Shown: positions 32,239 to 41,015 of the stretch, piece by piece | How positions within the stretch are numbered: the first letter of the stretch is position 1 | Layout of the letters: each line of letters starts with the position of its first letter | DNA from: Roseococcus pinisoli | GTDB taxonomy: Bacteria > Pseudomonadota > Alphaproteobacteria > Acetobacterales > Acetobacteraceae | Assembly (NCBI RefSeq): GCF_018413645.1 | Contig: NZ_JAHCDA010000001.1 | Coordinates: 1,240,001-1,304,000 of the forward strand | DNA: 64,000 bases | Direction: 5' to 3' | Notes under the pieces: model-generated | Told to the model about the DNA's origin: nothing | Databases searched by the model: none | Seen by the model: the letters and a program-made list of their open reading frames with translations, nothing else | Position numbers and translations under genes: made by a program

Positions 32239-33126
32239 ATGGGAAGCCGATGCTCCTGCGACCGGATCGAGGCGATGCTCGAAGGCACGCCTTGGTTCAA
32301 GACGCTGCCCGGTGGCGCGCGCTGGCTGTGCTTCCAGCTCGTGAAGCTGATGGCCACGCCCTCCTATGCCGGTGCAATTCCGTTCGCCGATGCGCGTCGG
32401 GTTTCGCTTTTGGTTTCCATGGAGGTTTCCGAGGTGGAAACCCAACTGGAAACCCTCGTCGAATCCGGCCTGCTTGCTCGGGATGAGAAGGGGCGGCTGT
32501 CGTGCCCGTCGCTCGGTGCCGTGGCCGCACGAGCCGCGGTGGCGCGCCATAATGGCTCGCATGGTGGGCGTCCCCGTAAGGGGGAGACCGCCGAGCAGAT
32601 GCACCAACGGCGACAGCGCGAGATGCTGTATCCCATCGCAGGCGGCACGCCTGAGAAACCCAGCGAAACCCAGCGATGGGAAACCGCGTCGGCGGGCGCG
32701 GCGCCTCGTACTACTAGTAGTTCTTCTCTTAAGTCAGAAACTACTCAGTCAGTCGCGCGCGATGGCGATTGGCAGCAGGTGGCTCGACGGATCGTCGCTG
32801 AGCTTGGGCTGTCGAGCCCGCGCATCGTGTGGACACCGGTCCGTGATTGGATGGCTGCTGGCGCGACGCCGGAGATCATCATGCGCGCCGTGCACCGCCA
32901 GGCTGGCGAAAAGGGCTTCGACCCCGCGAAGGTGTTCAGCCTCAATTTCTTTCGGAACGAGGTGAAGGCCGAGATCGGCGCGGCGGCGTCGGGCGGCAGC
33001 GGCACGGCGGCCGCCTTCTACGGGCACGAGGAAACCGACTTGGACCGGCAGCACCGCGCATGGGCAGAGAGCGGCTATCGCGGCCCGCCGCCGCGCCTGG
33101 CGCGGTCGCAGCAGCACGCAGCGTGA
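32239..33126 (+). CDS. Phage replication initiator-like protein (O-like), carries candidate origin
   Basis: A 295-residue protein with an N-terminal winged-helix DNA-binding region (about 10-110) and a polar linker (about 110-175, Ser/Thr-rich near 155). A C-terminal helical domain (DGDWQQVARRIVAELGLSSP) resembles phage replication proteins that contact helicase. Its gene contains five 12-bp-spaced repeats and an AT-richer patch, as lambda O contains its origin. Position right after dnaB and gapR supports the role. No ATPase motif is visible. Confidence 0.6.
   Translation: MGSRCSCDRIEAMLEGTPWFKTLPGGARWLCFQLVKLMATPSYAGAIPFADARRVSLLVSMEVSEVETQLETLVESGLLARDEKGRLSCPSLGAVAARAAVARHNGSHGGRPRKGETAEQMHQRRQREMLYPIAGGTPEKPSETQRWETASAGAAPRTTSSSSLKSETTQSVARDGDWQQVARRIVAELGLSSPRIVWTPVRDWMAAGATPEIIMRAVHRQAGEKGFDPAKVFSLNFFRNEVKAEIGAAASGGSGTAAAFYGHEETDLDRQHRAWAESGYRGPPPRLARSQQHAA
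32400..32454. repeat. Iteron-like array, candidate prophage replication origin
   Basis: Five repeats start exactly 12 bp apart: GGTTTC at 32400, GGTTTCC at 32412 and 32424, then the inverted form GGAAACC at 32436 and 32448. Related GAAACCCAGC copies occur in tandem at 32655 and 32665, with GGAAACC at 32679. An AT-richer patch with palindrome ACTACTAGTAGT (32710-32721) follows. The repeats force the codons GTT and GAA, uncommon here, suggesting the DNA itself is selected. Confidence 0.65.
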
Positions 33127-33845
33127 TGGGGGCGAGAAAGATGCTTGACGGGATGGAAGTGACGATGGCAAACAGCGCGCTGAAAGCAGACGTAGAGCGG
33201 CATGGCTTGGCCAACCCCTCGACCCTGCCGGAGACGCCTCGGCGCTCCGAAGCACCGGAAGAAGCTCAGGCTCCTCCGGTGCGTAAGCAATTCCAGATCC
33301 CCGCCGCCCGCTGGTACTGCATCCAGCACCGCCCCATGGAGGGGGCGCGAGCGCGGCTCGCCATCCGGCGCGAGGGCTTCGACGTGCATTGGCCGCGCGT
33401 CATCGTCCGAGGCTTTCGCCGCGACGACGTGCTCGAGCCGCTGTTCCCGGGCTACCTGTTCGTGCTCTTCGATGTGCGGCGTGGCGGCTGGGGCGCCATC
33501 CGGAAGAAGGGAAACCACGTCGACGCCATCCTCGGTGTCCGGGAGCTTGGGGCGCCCATCCCGATGCCGGTCGGCGTGGTGGAAGGGCTGATCGACAGGG
33601 CCCGCGGGGCGATCGGTGGCGCCATCGATGGCACCGGCGACCCCGAGGGCGAGGGCGCCCTTGCGGAGCGGCCCATCATCCTCGAGCCCGGCGCGCCGAT
33701 CTCGTTTCTCGACAAGGCGCTCTTCGCGCAGCCTGCCTTGCTCAAGGCCGATCGTGGCGGGGAGCGGGTCAAGGTGCTCATGACGTTCTTCGGCCAGGAG
33801 CAGGAGGTCAGCGTCCAGCGCCGCGCCCTGCAGGTGCCGACCTGA
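33126..33845 (+). CDS. NusG-like transcription factor, prophage-encoded
   Basis: A 239-residue NusG paralogue. The NGN domain begins at about residue 60 with RWYCIQHRPMEGARARLAIR and continues through LFPGYLFVLFD and AIRKKGNHVDAILGV. The last 25 residues (VKVLMTFFGQEQEVSVQRRA) resemble a short KOW strand. An extra Gly/Asp-rich insert and a 55-residue N-terminal tail are unlike housekeeping NusG. It lies between early genes and the terminase, where lambda has the antiterminator Q. The start makes a TGATG junction; ATG 33141 is possible. Confidence 0.8.
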   Translation: MGARKMLDGMEVTMANSALKADVERHGLANPSTLPETPRRSEAPEEAQAPPVRKQFQIPAARWYCIQHRPMEGARARLAIRREGFDVHWPRVIVRGFRRDDVLEPLFPGYLFVLFDVRRGGWGAIRKKGNHVDAILGVRELGAPIPMPVGVVEGLIDRARGAIGGAIDGTGDPEGEGALAERPIILEPGAPISFLDKALFAQPALLKADRGGERVKVLMTFFGQEQEVSVQRRALQVPT

Positions 33846-33956
33846 TGGCCCCCTTATCCCCATGACGAAAATGTTCGGCATGGCGGGCCGGGTTGGCCCG
33901 GCCTTGGCTGCGGGCGAAGGCTGCAGCGTGGCATCGGCCCGGCCGGACCCGCTCCG

Positions 33957-33981
33957 TTTCGCGCAACATTATTGCGCGAAA
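33957..33981. repeat. Perfect 10-bp inverted repeat upstream of terminase
   Basis: TTTCGCGCAA (33957-33966) and TTGCGCGAAA (33972-33981) flank a 5-bp loop in the 251-bp gap before the small terminase gene. There is no T-run. It could be a terminase/cos binding element, since cos lies just upstream of the small terminase gene in lambda, or an RNA hairpin acting with the NusG-like protein. The rest of the gap shows no gene. Confidence 0.55.
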
Positions 33982-34096
33982 GTCCGGGTCCCTCCTGCGG
34001 CTCAGGCGTATACGGGCGGGCAGGGCGCGGAAGCGGGCACTCGTTGATATTGAAAACATTGGTTTGTGTTGTTCTTCTTGTTGTCGGAGCCCCGGC

Positions 34097-34642
34097 ATGC
34101 CTCAGGTAACAAAGGCGGAATTGGCGAAGCTGCTCGGCGTCTCGCTGCCGACGATGTCCAGCATCATCGCCAAGTACCCCGATATGCCGATCGAGCGTCA
34201 GGGTCGCAGCGGCGAATCCTGGCAGTTCGATGCCGACGCCGTCATCGAGTTCCTGCGCGATACACGCGCCCAGGAGGCTGAGGAGGCCGCCAGCCGGACC
34301 GACCTGCTGAGCGAGCTCCGCCTCCCCTTCGACGAAGACCCGTCCTTGGAGGCCGCTGGTCTCACGCCTGCCCAGCAGCTCGCCGCGGTGAAGACGCGCA
34401 TGCTCCTGGCGAAGGAGGCACGAGAGGCCGGGCACCTCGTCCCTGTCACGGATGTCCGCATGGCGCTCAACGCCGCCGTTGCCAGCCTGTCGCAAAGCTT
34501 GGATGGCTTTCCGGCCCGCATCGGCCGAAATCATAACCTGCCCGCTCCGGTGGTGGACGAAATCGGTAAGGAACTGGACAAGCTGCGCACCTCCTTTGTG
34601 CGCGCGCTCGGCTCCTATCACCAGCCCAATGCCGCTGCTTGA
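34097..34642 (+). CDS. Terminase small subunit (Nu1-like)
   Basis: A 181-residue DNA-recognition subunit of the packaging motor. The N-terminal winged helix (KAELAKLLGVSLPTMSSIIA, then WQFDADAVIEFLRD) matches Nu1-type small terminases. The C-terminal helical region would bind the large subunit. Start ATG 34097 excludes an Arg-rich upstream extension. The 3' end overlaps the large-subunit gene by 14 bp, as in lambda-like phages. Confidence 0.8.
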   Translation: MPQVTKAELAKLLGVSLPTMSSIIAKYPDMPIERQGRSGESWQFDADAVIEFLRDTRAQEAEEAASRTDLLSELRLPFDEDPSLEAAGLTPAQQLAAVKTRMLLAKEAREAGHLVPVTDVRMALNAAVASLSQSLDGFPARIGRNHNLPAPVVDEIGKELDKLRTSFVRALGSYHQPNAAA

Positions 34643-36746
34643 AGCGCCAGCCTACGCCGACGCAGGGGATCTAATCCGGGCCGTTTTCCAGGCCCTTCTC
34701 CCGCCGGAGAAGATCTCCACGGCCGCCTACGCCGAGGCCAAGCGTTGGATCAAGCGACCGGGCGCCGGCAGCCTTGTGAAGTACGGCGCGGATGAGGCGC
34801 CCTACGTCACGGGCATTCAGGACGCGCTCGACGACGATCGCTTCCTCACCGTGGCTGTGCCTGGCTGCGCACAGTCCGGAAAGAACGTCGGAGCCGAGAA
34901 CTGGCTCCTCAAGAGCGTCGCGGCCGACGCGGCCGACATGCTCTGGTACATGCAGACCGACGACGCGGTCGAAGCCTACGTGAAGCAGCGCATCGAGCCG
35001 ATGATCGAGGCACATCAGGAGATGGTCTCCTCGCTCGGGGCACGCTCGATCGACAACAGCCTGCACTTCAAGCGCTTCGCGCGGATGTCGGTGGAGTTCC
35101 TCGGCGCCTCGCCGCGAAACTTCGTGAACAAGACCACCTCGCGCATCGTCGCGGACGAATACGACGCCTGGAGCGAAAGCCTGGGCGACGGCATGGTGCT
35201 GATGGACTTCCGCCGCCAGGTGGCCGGCGAAGGCTCCAAGATCCTCGTGATGTCTCACCCCGACCGTGCCAAGGGCCTGAACCCGACGCGCGATTGGAAC
35301 CAGGGCGTGATGTCCGTCTATCGGGACAGCGATCGCCGCACCTGGTGGTGGCAGTGCCCGGAATGCGGCTGCTATTCCAGCCCGCACCCCACGACGCGGC
35401 GTCAGATGGTGATCGACTACGACGTCGACGCGCCGCTCGATGAGGTTGCCGATATGGCGCGGCTCGCATGCCCGGTTCATGGATGCGTGATTCCCGACCA
35501 TGCGCGCCGCGGCATGAACCGCACGGGACGCTGGGTCTGCGAAGGCGAAGAATGTGCGGAGGATGGCGCCATTACCGGCACGCCGATCGGCTCGCGCACG
35601 GCCGGTTTCTGGATATTGGGCGTGATGTCGCCCTTCATCCTGGGCGGCATTGGCGGCCTCGCCCGAGCCCGTGAGAAGGCGCGGCGCGAGATGGCGATGA
35701 CCGGGGACGAGAAACCCTTCCGCGAGATCATGGTGAAGGGCTGGGGGATTCCGCAGGGCGCGGAGAAGCAGGTCGGCGCGGTCGAGGCGCAGGCGCTGGT
35801 CGAGCGTGCGGAGAGCAAGCTGTCGCTCGGCGTGGTGCCGGAGGGCGTGCGGTTCCTGACGGCATCTGTCGATTCGCAGGGCAATCGTTTCGAGTTGCTG
35901 ACCCGGGGATGGGGCGTCGGCGGCGAATCCTGGGTCATCGACTGGCAGCCGATCACGGCGGCACCCTCGACCAGCGCGGCGGATTGGGACGATCTGCTGA
36001 CCAAGCTGGCCGAGCTCGCCTATCCGCTCGCGGACGATTCCGGGCGGGTCATGCGGGTCCGCGCCGCCGGCTTCGATAGCGGCGGACAGGCAGGGGTTAC
36101 AGAGCATGCCTACGCCGCTTGGCGCCGCGCAAAGCGGGAAGGTCGGGCGCGGATTGCGGGGCGGATCGACGGTCGCGATGGCTGGATGTTGGTGCCGATG
36201 AAGGGCGCAAGCTCGGCCGCCGCGGCGCTGATCAACCTCGCCTATCCGGAAGCAGCCCGGAAGGACCGGACGGCGCGGGCGCGGGGAGAGGTGCCGATCC
36301 TCTTCTTCAATCCGAACTTGATGAAGGACGCCCTTGCGTCGCAGCTCGGCGTAGCGCTGCCGGGTCCGAACCATGTGCATTTTCCGGCCAAGCTGAAGAG
36401 CCGAGAAGAGCCGCATGTTTGGTTCGAGCAGCTGGCGGCGGAGCGCCGGAAAGCGAACGGCCGCTGGGAAAAGGTCAACGCCTCGGCGCGCAACGAGGTG
36501 ACAGACCTCATGGTCATGACGGACGCCCTGGCGCGGCTGCATGGCCTGCATCGCATCAACTGGGCCAGCCCGCCGGGCTGGGCGGCGCCATGGGACGAGA
36601 ACAGCATGGTCTCGGTCCCGGACTTGGCCCCGCCCAAATTGGTGGTGACGGCTTCGCTGCCGCCCGCCGATGCTCCTGCCCCGGCCGCGCAAACATACTT
36701 CCGGCCTCGGCCGGGCTCATTTTTCGGAGGGGGGCGAAGAGGATGA
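34629..36746 (+). CDS. Phage terminase large subunit (GpA family)
   Basis: A 705-residue packaging ATPase/nuclease of the lambda gpA family. The ATP-binding region is a deviant Walker A (VAVPGCAQSGKNV, about residue 75) followed by VADEYDAW as Walker B. A zinc-finger-like CPECGC ... C region lies mid-protein, and a C-terminal nuclease part holds acidic motifs (ASVDSQGNRFELL, VRAAGFDSGGQA). GpA-type terminases usually cut at cos sites. It overlaps gpW by 4 bp. Confidence 0.93.
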   Translation: MPLLEAPAYADAGDLIRAVFQALLPPEKISTAAYAEAKRWIKRPGAGSLVKYGADEAPYVTGIQDALDDDRFLTVAVPGCAQSGKNVGAENWLLKSVAADAADMLWYMQTDDAVEAYVKQRIEPMIEAHQEMVSSLGARSIDNSLHFKRFARMSVEFLGASPRNFVNKTTSRIVADEYDAWSESLGDGMVLMDFRRQVAGEGSKILVMSHPDRAKGLNPTRDWNQGVMSVYRDSDRRTWWWQCPECGCYSSPHPTTRRQMVIDYDVDAPLDEVADMARLACPVHGCVIPDHARRGMNRTGRWVCEGEECAEDGAITGTPIGSRTAGFWILGVMSPFILGGIGGLARAREKARREMAMTGDEKPFREIMVKGWGIPQGAEKQVGAVEAQALVERAESKLSLGVVPEGVRFLTASVDSQGNRFELLTRGWGVGGESWVIDWQPITAAPSTSAADWDDLLTKLAELAYPLADDSGRVMRVRAAGFDSGGQAGVTEHAYAAWRRAKREGRARIAGRIDGRDGWMLVPMKGASSAAAALINLAYPEAARKDRTARARGEVPILFFNPNLMKDALASQLGVALPGPNHVHFPAKLKSREEPHVWFEQLAAERRKANGRWEKVNASARNEVTDLMVMTDALARLHGLHRINWASPPGWAAPWDENSMVSVPDLAPPKLVVTASLPPADAPAPAAQTYFRPRPGSFFGGGRRG

Positions 36747-36967
36747 CGACCGAAGATATCGATGCCGGCATCGCCGCCCTCGTGAAAGCTCTTTCGACCG
36801 GGGAGCTCAAGGTGCGCTTCGCCGATGGTCGCGAGGTCACCTACCAGAGCGCGGCGGATATCCAGAGCCGCCTGGCGGCCCTGCGCCGCGAGCGCGCCGC
36901 GCTGCTGGCCGGTGACGCGGGGCCGATTTCTCGCCCCCGCTTCTACCTGGTGAACGCTATCCGATGA
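36743..36967 (+). CDS. Head-tail joining protein (gpW-like)
   Basis: A 74-residue protein of gpW size and position, between terminase and portal. It includes ALSTGELKVRFADGREVTYQ and an amphipathic helix (IQSRLAALRRERAALLAG), the pattern of gpW proteins that close the head after packaging. It overlaps both neighbours by 4 bp. Confidence 0.8.
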   Translation: MTTEDIDAGIAALVKALSTGELKVRFADGREVTYQSAADIQSRLAALRRERAALLAGDAGPISRPRFYLVNAIR

Positions 36968-38508
36968 AGCCGACGCTCCTGGATCGCGCCATCGGGGCGA
37001 TTTCGCCCGCGGCGGGCCTGCGGCGCGCGCGCGCCCGCGCGCAGCTCGGGGCCATCACGGCCTATGCCGCCGGCCGTCAGACGCCGCGAACGACCGGCTG
37101 GAAGGCAACGGGTAGCGGACCGAATGCGGAGCTGGCGCCGGCTCTGGCGACGATGCGCAATCGCTCGCGCCAGATGGTGCGGGACAACCCTTATGCGTCG
37201 CGTGCCGTGACCATCCTGGCCGCCCATCAGGTCGGCTACGGCATCACGGCGCGTTTCGAGGACGAGCAAGCCCAGGCGCTCTGGGAGCGCTGGACGAAGG
37301 TCAGCGACGCCGCCGGCCTCCTCACCTTCGAGGCCCAGCAACAGCAGGTCGCCCGTGCCCGCGCCGAGGCAGGTGAGGCGCTGATTCGCCTCGTGCGGCT
37401 GAGCCCGGCTCAGATGGCGGCCCGCCGCGTACCGGTCCCGCTGCAGGTCGAGGTGATCGAGGCGGACCTGCTGCCCGAGGATACCGTCGGCGTGCGGGAC
37501 CAGCGCTTTGCTGACCGGCGCGTCGTCTGCGGCATCGAGATGGATGTGACCGGCCGCCGCGCTGCTTATTGGCTCCGGCGCCGCCATCCCGGCGAGCACG
37601 CCGCCTATCTGACGACGAGCGATGCTCTCGACCGGGTGCCGGCGGCGGAGATCCTGCATGTCTTTCGCGCCCTCCGGCCCGGCCAGGTGCGCGGCGTTCC
37701 GGACGCCGCCTCGGTGCTGCTGCGCCTGCGCGAGCTCGACGACTATGAAGACGCCGCCCTGGCTCGCGCGAAGACCGAGGCGATGCTTGGCGTCTTCTTC
37801 ACCAATGAAGCGGATTTCGGCGAGCAGGCGCCGGGCTCCGGCACGAAGGAGAGCCCCTTCACTCTCGACTTGTTCCCCGGCATGGCCGCGACGCTGCCGC
37901 CGGGCCTCGAGCCGAAGTTCCTGCAGCCGGGCGCAGCCGGCCCCTTCGAGCCCCTGGCGCTCCACCACCTCCACGCCGCGGCTGCTGGCTTCGGCGTCAC
38001 CTATGACCAGCTGACCGGCGATCTGCGGCAGGCCAACTATTCCAGCCTCCGGGCGGGCAAGATCGAGTTCCGGCGGATGGTCGAGCAGGATCAGTGGCTG
38101 CTCTTCATCCCGCGGCTCTGCGACCCGGTGGCAGACGCCTTCATCGAGGCAGCGATGCTGTCCGGTGCGCTGCCCTATCGGCCGGATGGCTACGCTCGTG
38201 AGTGGGGGCCGCCGCGCTTCGAGATGGTCGACCCGCTGAAGGAGATTGATGCCGCGATAGCGAGCGTGCGGGCCGGCTTCTCCACATGGCAGGAGCAGGT
38301 GGCCGCCTTTGGCTACGACCCGCGAAAGCAAATCGCTGAGATCGCGGCGTGGAACAAGCAGATCGACGGCGCCGGGGTCATCCTGGACACCGACGCGCGC
38401 CGCACCGCTGGCACCGGTAGCGCCCAAGATCCCAAGCAGAATGCCGCCGTCGAGCTCGGCGCCACGAAGACCGCCAGGCGCGACTACCCGTCCGACGCAG
38501 CGGAATAG
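36964..38508 (+). CDS. Phage portal protein (lambda family)
   Basis: A 514-residue portal forming the dodecameric ring through which DNA enters the capsid. The N-terminal ATMRNRSRQMVRDNPYASRA and central LTGDLRQANYSSLRAGKIEF are strong signatures of the lambda-type portal family. Its size and order (terminase, gpW, portal, protease) are as in lambda. Confidence 0.94.
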   Translation: MKPTLLDRAIGAISPAAGLRRARARAQLGAITAYAAGRQTPRTTGWKATGSGPNAELAPALATMRNRSRQMVRDNPYASRAVTILAAHQVGYGITARFEDEQAQALWERWTKVSDAAGLLTFEAQQQQVARARAEAGEALIRLVRLSPAQMAARRVPVPLQVEVIEADLLPEDTVGVRDQRFADRRVVCGIEMDVTGRRAAYWLRRRHPGEHAAYLTTSDALDRVPAAEILHVFRALRPGQVRGVPDAASVLLRLRELDDYEDAALARAKTEAMLGVFFTNEADFGEQAPGSGTKESPFTLDLFPGMAATLPPGLEPKFLQPGAAGPFEPLALHHLHAAAAGFGVTYDQLTGDLRQANYSSLRAGKIEFRRMVEQDQWLLFIPRLCDPVADAFIEAAMLSGALPYRPDGYAREWGPPRFEMVDPLKEIDAAIASVRAGFSTWQEQVAAFGYDPRKQIAEIAAWNKQIDGAGVILDTDARRTAGTGSAQDPKQNAAVELGATKTARRDYPSDAAE

Positions 38509-38517
38509 GAGACCTTC

Positions 38518-40602
38518 ATGCCCGAAGCACTGGCTGCCGCGCTCGCCGCGGCGGATGCGCTCGCGCGCGACCTTCCCATCACCGAGCGCACCGGGCGGCT
38601 TTCCGTCCGCGCGGCCGCCCAGGGTCCGGCCGAGATCGGCATCTATGGCGAGATCGGATGGGAGGTGACCGCGCGGGACGTTCGCGACGCCTTGAAGCCC
38701 CTCGCGGGGCGCGACTTGCTGGTCCGGGTGAACTCGCCAGGCGGCTCTGCCTTCGACGGCTTCGCGATCTATAACATGCTGGCGCGCCACGAGGGCCGGA
38801 AGACGGTCCAGATTGAGGCGCTGGCAGCCTCGGCGGCCTCCTACATTGCCATGGCCGGCGACGTCATCGAGATGCCGGCCGCCTCCTTCCTGATGATCCA
38901 TAACTCCGGCGTGCTCGCCATGGGCGACCGCAACACGCTGGCCGAGACCATCGCCATCCTCGAGCGGCTCGATGCCGCCATGCGCGACATCTACGCGGCG
39001 CGGACAGGCCTCGCGGCCGATGCGATCGCCGCGATGATGGACGCCGAGACCTGGATGACCGCGGAGGAAGCCGTCGAGCACGGCTTTGCGACCGCCATCC
39101 TTCCGCCCGCGGCTGCCCCGCAGGCCCACGCTCTGACGGCCCGCGCCAAGGCGGTGCTCTCGGGCTTCCGCGCGGCGCCCGCCGCTGCGGTCGCACTCTC
39201 CACCTCTTCCACCCCGCCGGCTGCGCCGGCTCAACAGCAGGAGGCCTCCATGCCCGAAGCCAAGGTCACCCAGGCCGGCGGGACGCCCCCGGCGCCTTCC
39301 CCCAACCCGGTTGCGGCGCCGCCCCTGTCGGCGCCGCCCAAGGCCAGCCTCACCGACCTCCAGGGCATCGTGGCCCGCAGCAACGGCCGGCTCAGCAGCG
39401 ATTTCATCGTCGCCCAGCTTGCGGCCGGCGCGACGATGGACACCGCGCGCGACGCGGCCATTGAGGCGGTCGCCAGTGCGCCGCGCCCGGCCACCCACAT
39501 CACGATCACGAGCGACGAGCGCGAGACGGTGCGCGCCGGCATGCAGGCGGCCCTGGCCTTCCGTGCGGGTGACCGCAAGGTGGATCTCCGCGCGGGCCCG
39601 GGCCGCCCCTACGCTCACATGTCGCTGCGTGAGATGGCGCGAGCGGCGGTGCAGTCGGTCGGCGGCAAGCCGGACGGCCTCTCGCCCCTGGAGATCGCGG
39701 GCGCCGCCCTGGGCCTGCCCGGTTTCATGGCCTCGGCCGGCATGCACACCACGTCGGATTTCCCGCTCATCCTGGGCAATACGGCGCGCAAGGTGCTGCT
39801 CGACGCCTATATCGGCGCCTCCTCGGAATGGCGCACCATCGCCCGCCCGACCAGCCATTCGGACTTCAAGGCCACCAGCTATCTGCGGCTTTCGGAGGGG
39901 CCGGCGCTCCTCGAGGTGCCCGAGCACGCCGAGTTCAAGTACGGCAGCATGAGCGAGAAGGGCGAGAGCCTGTATCTCAAGACCTGGGGCCGCATCATCG
40001 CGATCACGCGCCAGGCCATCATCAACGATGACCTCTCGGCCTTCACCCGACTGCCGACGCTCTACGGCCGCTCGGCTGCCGATCTCGTCTCCAATCTCGT
40101 CTGGGCCGTGCTCACCGCCAATCCGACGATGGGTGACGGCGTGGCGCTCTTCCATGCGAGCCACGGCAATCTCGCGGCCTCCGGCTCGGCGATCACCGAG
40201 GCATCCCTCGCGGCGGCGATCACCGCGATGCGCAAGCAGAAGGGGGTGACCGACAACCCCATCGTGATCACGCCGAAGTACCTGGTCGTCTCGCCGGACA
40301 AGGAGTTCGAGGCCAAGAAGCTGCTGGCCACGACCTTCAACCTGCCGGACGGCACGGCCAACATCGTCGGCCAGGGCCTGACTCTGGTGGTGACGCCGTG
40401 GCTCACGGGTAATGCCTGGTACCTGTCGGTCGATCCGAATGCCTTCGAGACGATCTTCGTGCCGTTCCTGAACGGCAACGAGGAGCCGCGCATCGAGGAG
40501 CGGGTCGGCTTCGAGGTGGACGGCCTCGAGATCAAGGCCGCGCTCGACGTGAACGCCGCGCCGATCGACTGGCGCGGCCTCTACAAGAACCCGGGCGCGT
40601 AA
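38518..40602 (+). CDS. ClpP-type prohead protease fused to major capsid protein
   Basis: A 694-residue fusion. Residues 1-215 are an S14/ClpP-like protease with VNSPGGSAFDG (71-81), nucleophile in ASAASYI (Ser108) and MIHNSG (His128). A Pro/Ala-rich linker (about 220-280) leads to a C-terminal Mu-type major capsid domain (about 330-694, SDFPLILGNTARKVLLDAYI; ITRQAIINDDLSAF). An in-frame ATG at 39250 (residue 245) follows a perfect AGGAGG, so capsid protein may also be made separately. Such fusions are known in some phages. Confidence 0.9.
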   Translation: MPEALAAALAAADALARDLPITERTGRLSVRAAAQGPAEIGIYGEIGWEVTARDVRDALKPLAGRDLLVRVNSPGGSAFDGFAIYNMLARHEGRKTVQIEALAASAASYIAMAGDVIEMPAASFLMIHNSGVLAMGDRNTLAETIAILERLDAAMRDIYAARTGLAADAIAAMMDAETWMTAEEAVEHGFATAILPPAAAPQAHALTARAKAVLSGFRAAPAAAVALSTSSTPPAAPAQQQEASMPEAKVTQAGGTPPAPSPNPVAAPPLSAPPKASLTDLQGIVARSNGRLSSDFIVAQLAAGATMDTARDAAIEAVASAPRPATHITITSDERETVRAGMQAALAFRAGDRKVDLRAGPGRPYAHMSLREMARAAVQSVGGKPDGLSPLEIAGAALGLPGFMASAGMHTTSDFPLILGNTARKVLLDAYIGASSEWRTIARPTSHSDFKATSYLRLSEGPALLEVPEHAEFKYGSMSEKGESLYLKTWGRIIAITRQAIINDDLSAFTRLPTLYGRSAADLVSNLVWAVLTANPTMGDGVALFHASHGNLAASGSAITEASLAAAITAMRKQKGVTDNPIVITPKYLVVSPDKEFEAKKLLATTFNLPDGTANIVGQGLTLVVTPWLTGNAWYLSVDPNAFETIFVPFLNGNEEPRIEERVGFEVDGLEIKAALDVNAAPIDWRGLYKNPGA
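39239..39244 (+). promoter_or_regulatory. Internal ribosome binding site for a separate capsid product
   Basis: AGGAGG lies 5 bp before ATG 39250, in frame inside the protease-capsid gene. The internal product begins MPEAKVTQAGG and would be 450 aa. The residues opening the whole gene (MPEA) recur at this internal start, as if two once-separate genes were joined. Confidence 0.65.
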
Positions 40603-40669
40603 GGCGCCCTCCCCCACAATCCACTCATGAGCGCCGCCCGGGACTACCCGGGCCGCGCGGAGAACCGTC

Positions 40670-41014
40670 ATGAAGAACTTCGTTCAGAAGGGGGCCATCA
40701 TCTCGGTGACCGCCCCCGCCATTCTCGCCTCCGGCCAGGGCTGCCTGGTGGGCGACCTCTTCGGTGTCGCTACGAAGGCGGCGGCCTCCGGATCGATCGT
40801 GGAGATCCTGACGCAGGGTGTCGTCGAGCTGCCCAAGGCCTCGGGCGCGGTCAACGAGGGCGTGCGCGTCTTCTGGGACAACGCGGCCGGCAACGTCACC
40901 ACGACGGCCATCGGCAACAAGGGCATCGGCTGGGCTGTGGGGCCGGGCAACTACGGCTCCGGCGCCACGCTGATCAAGGTGAAGCTCGGCCAGCCGAACG
41001 CGACCGCGGCCTGA
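40670..41014 (+). CDS. Capsid decoration / stabilisation protein (DUF2190-like)
   Basis: A 114-residue beta-rich protein (AIISVTAPAILASGQGCLVG; ASGAVNEGVRVFWDNAAGN) matching DUF2190-type proteins that cement phage capsids. It follows the capsid gene after 67 bp that include a CCCGGG hairpin near 40640. Position and fold support the role. Confidence 0.78.
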   Translation: MKNFVQKGAIISVTAPAILASGQGCLVGDLFGVATKAAASGSIVEILTQGVVELPKASGAVNEGVRVFWDNAAGNVTTTAIGNKGIGWAVGPGNYGSGATLIKVKLGQPNATAA

Positions 41015-41015
41015 C

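Noticed and set aside
36943-40671. 1242-codon minus-strand frame opposite portal and capsid genes
   Set aside because: Antisense shadow; the rightward strand encodes recognisable portal, protease and capsid.
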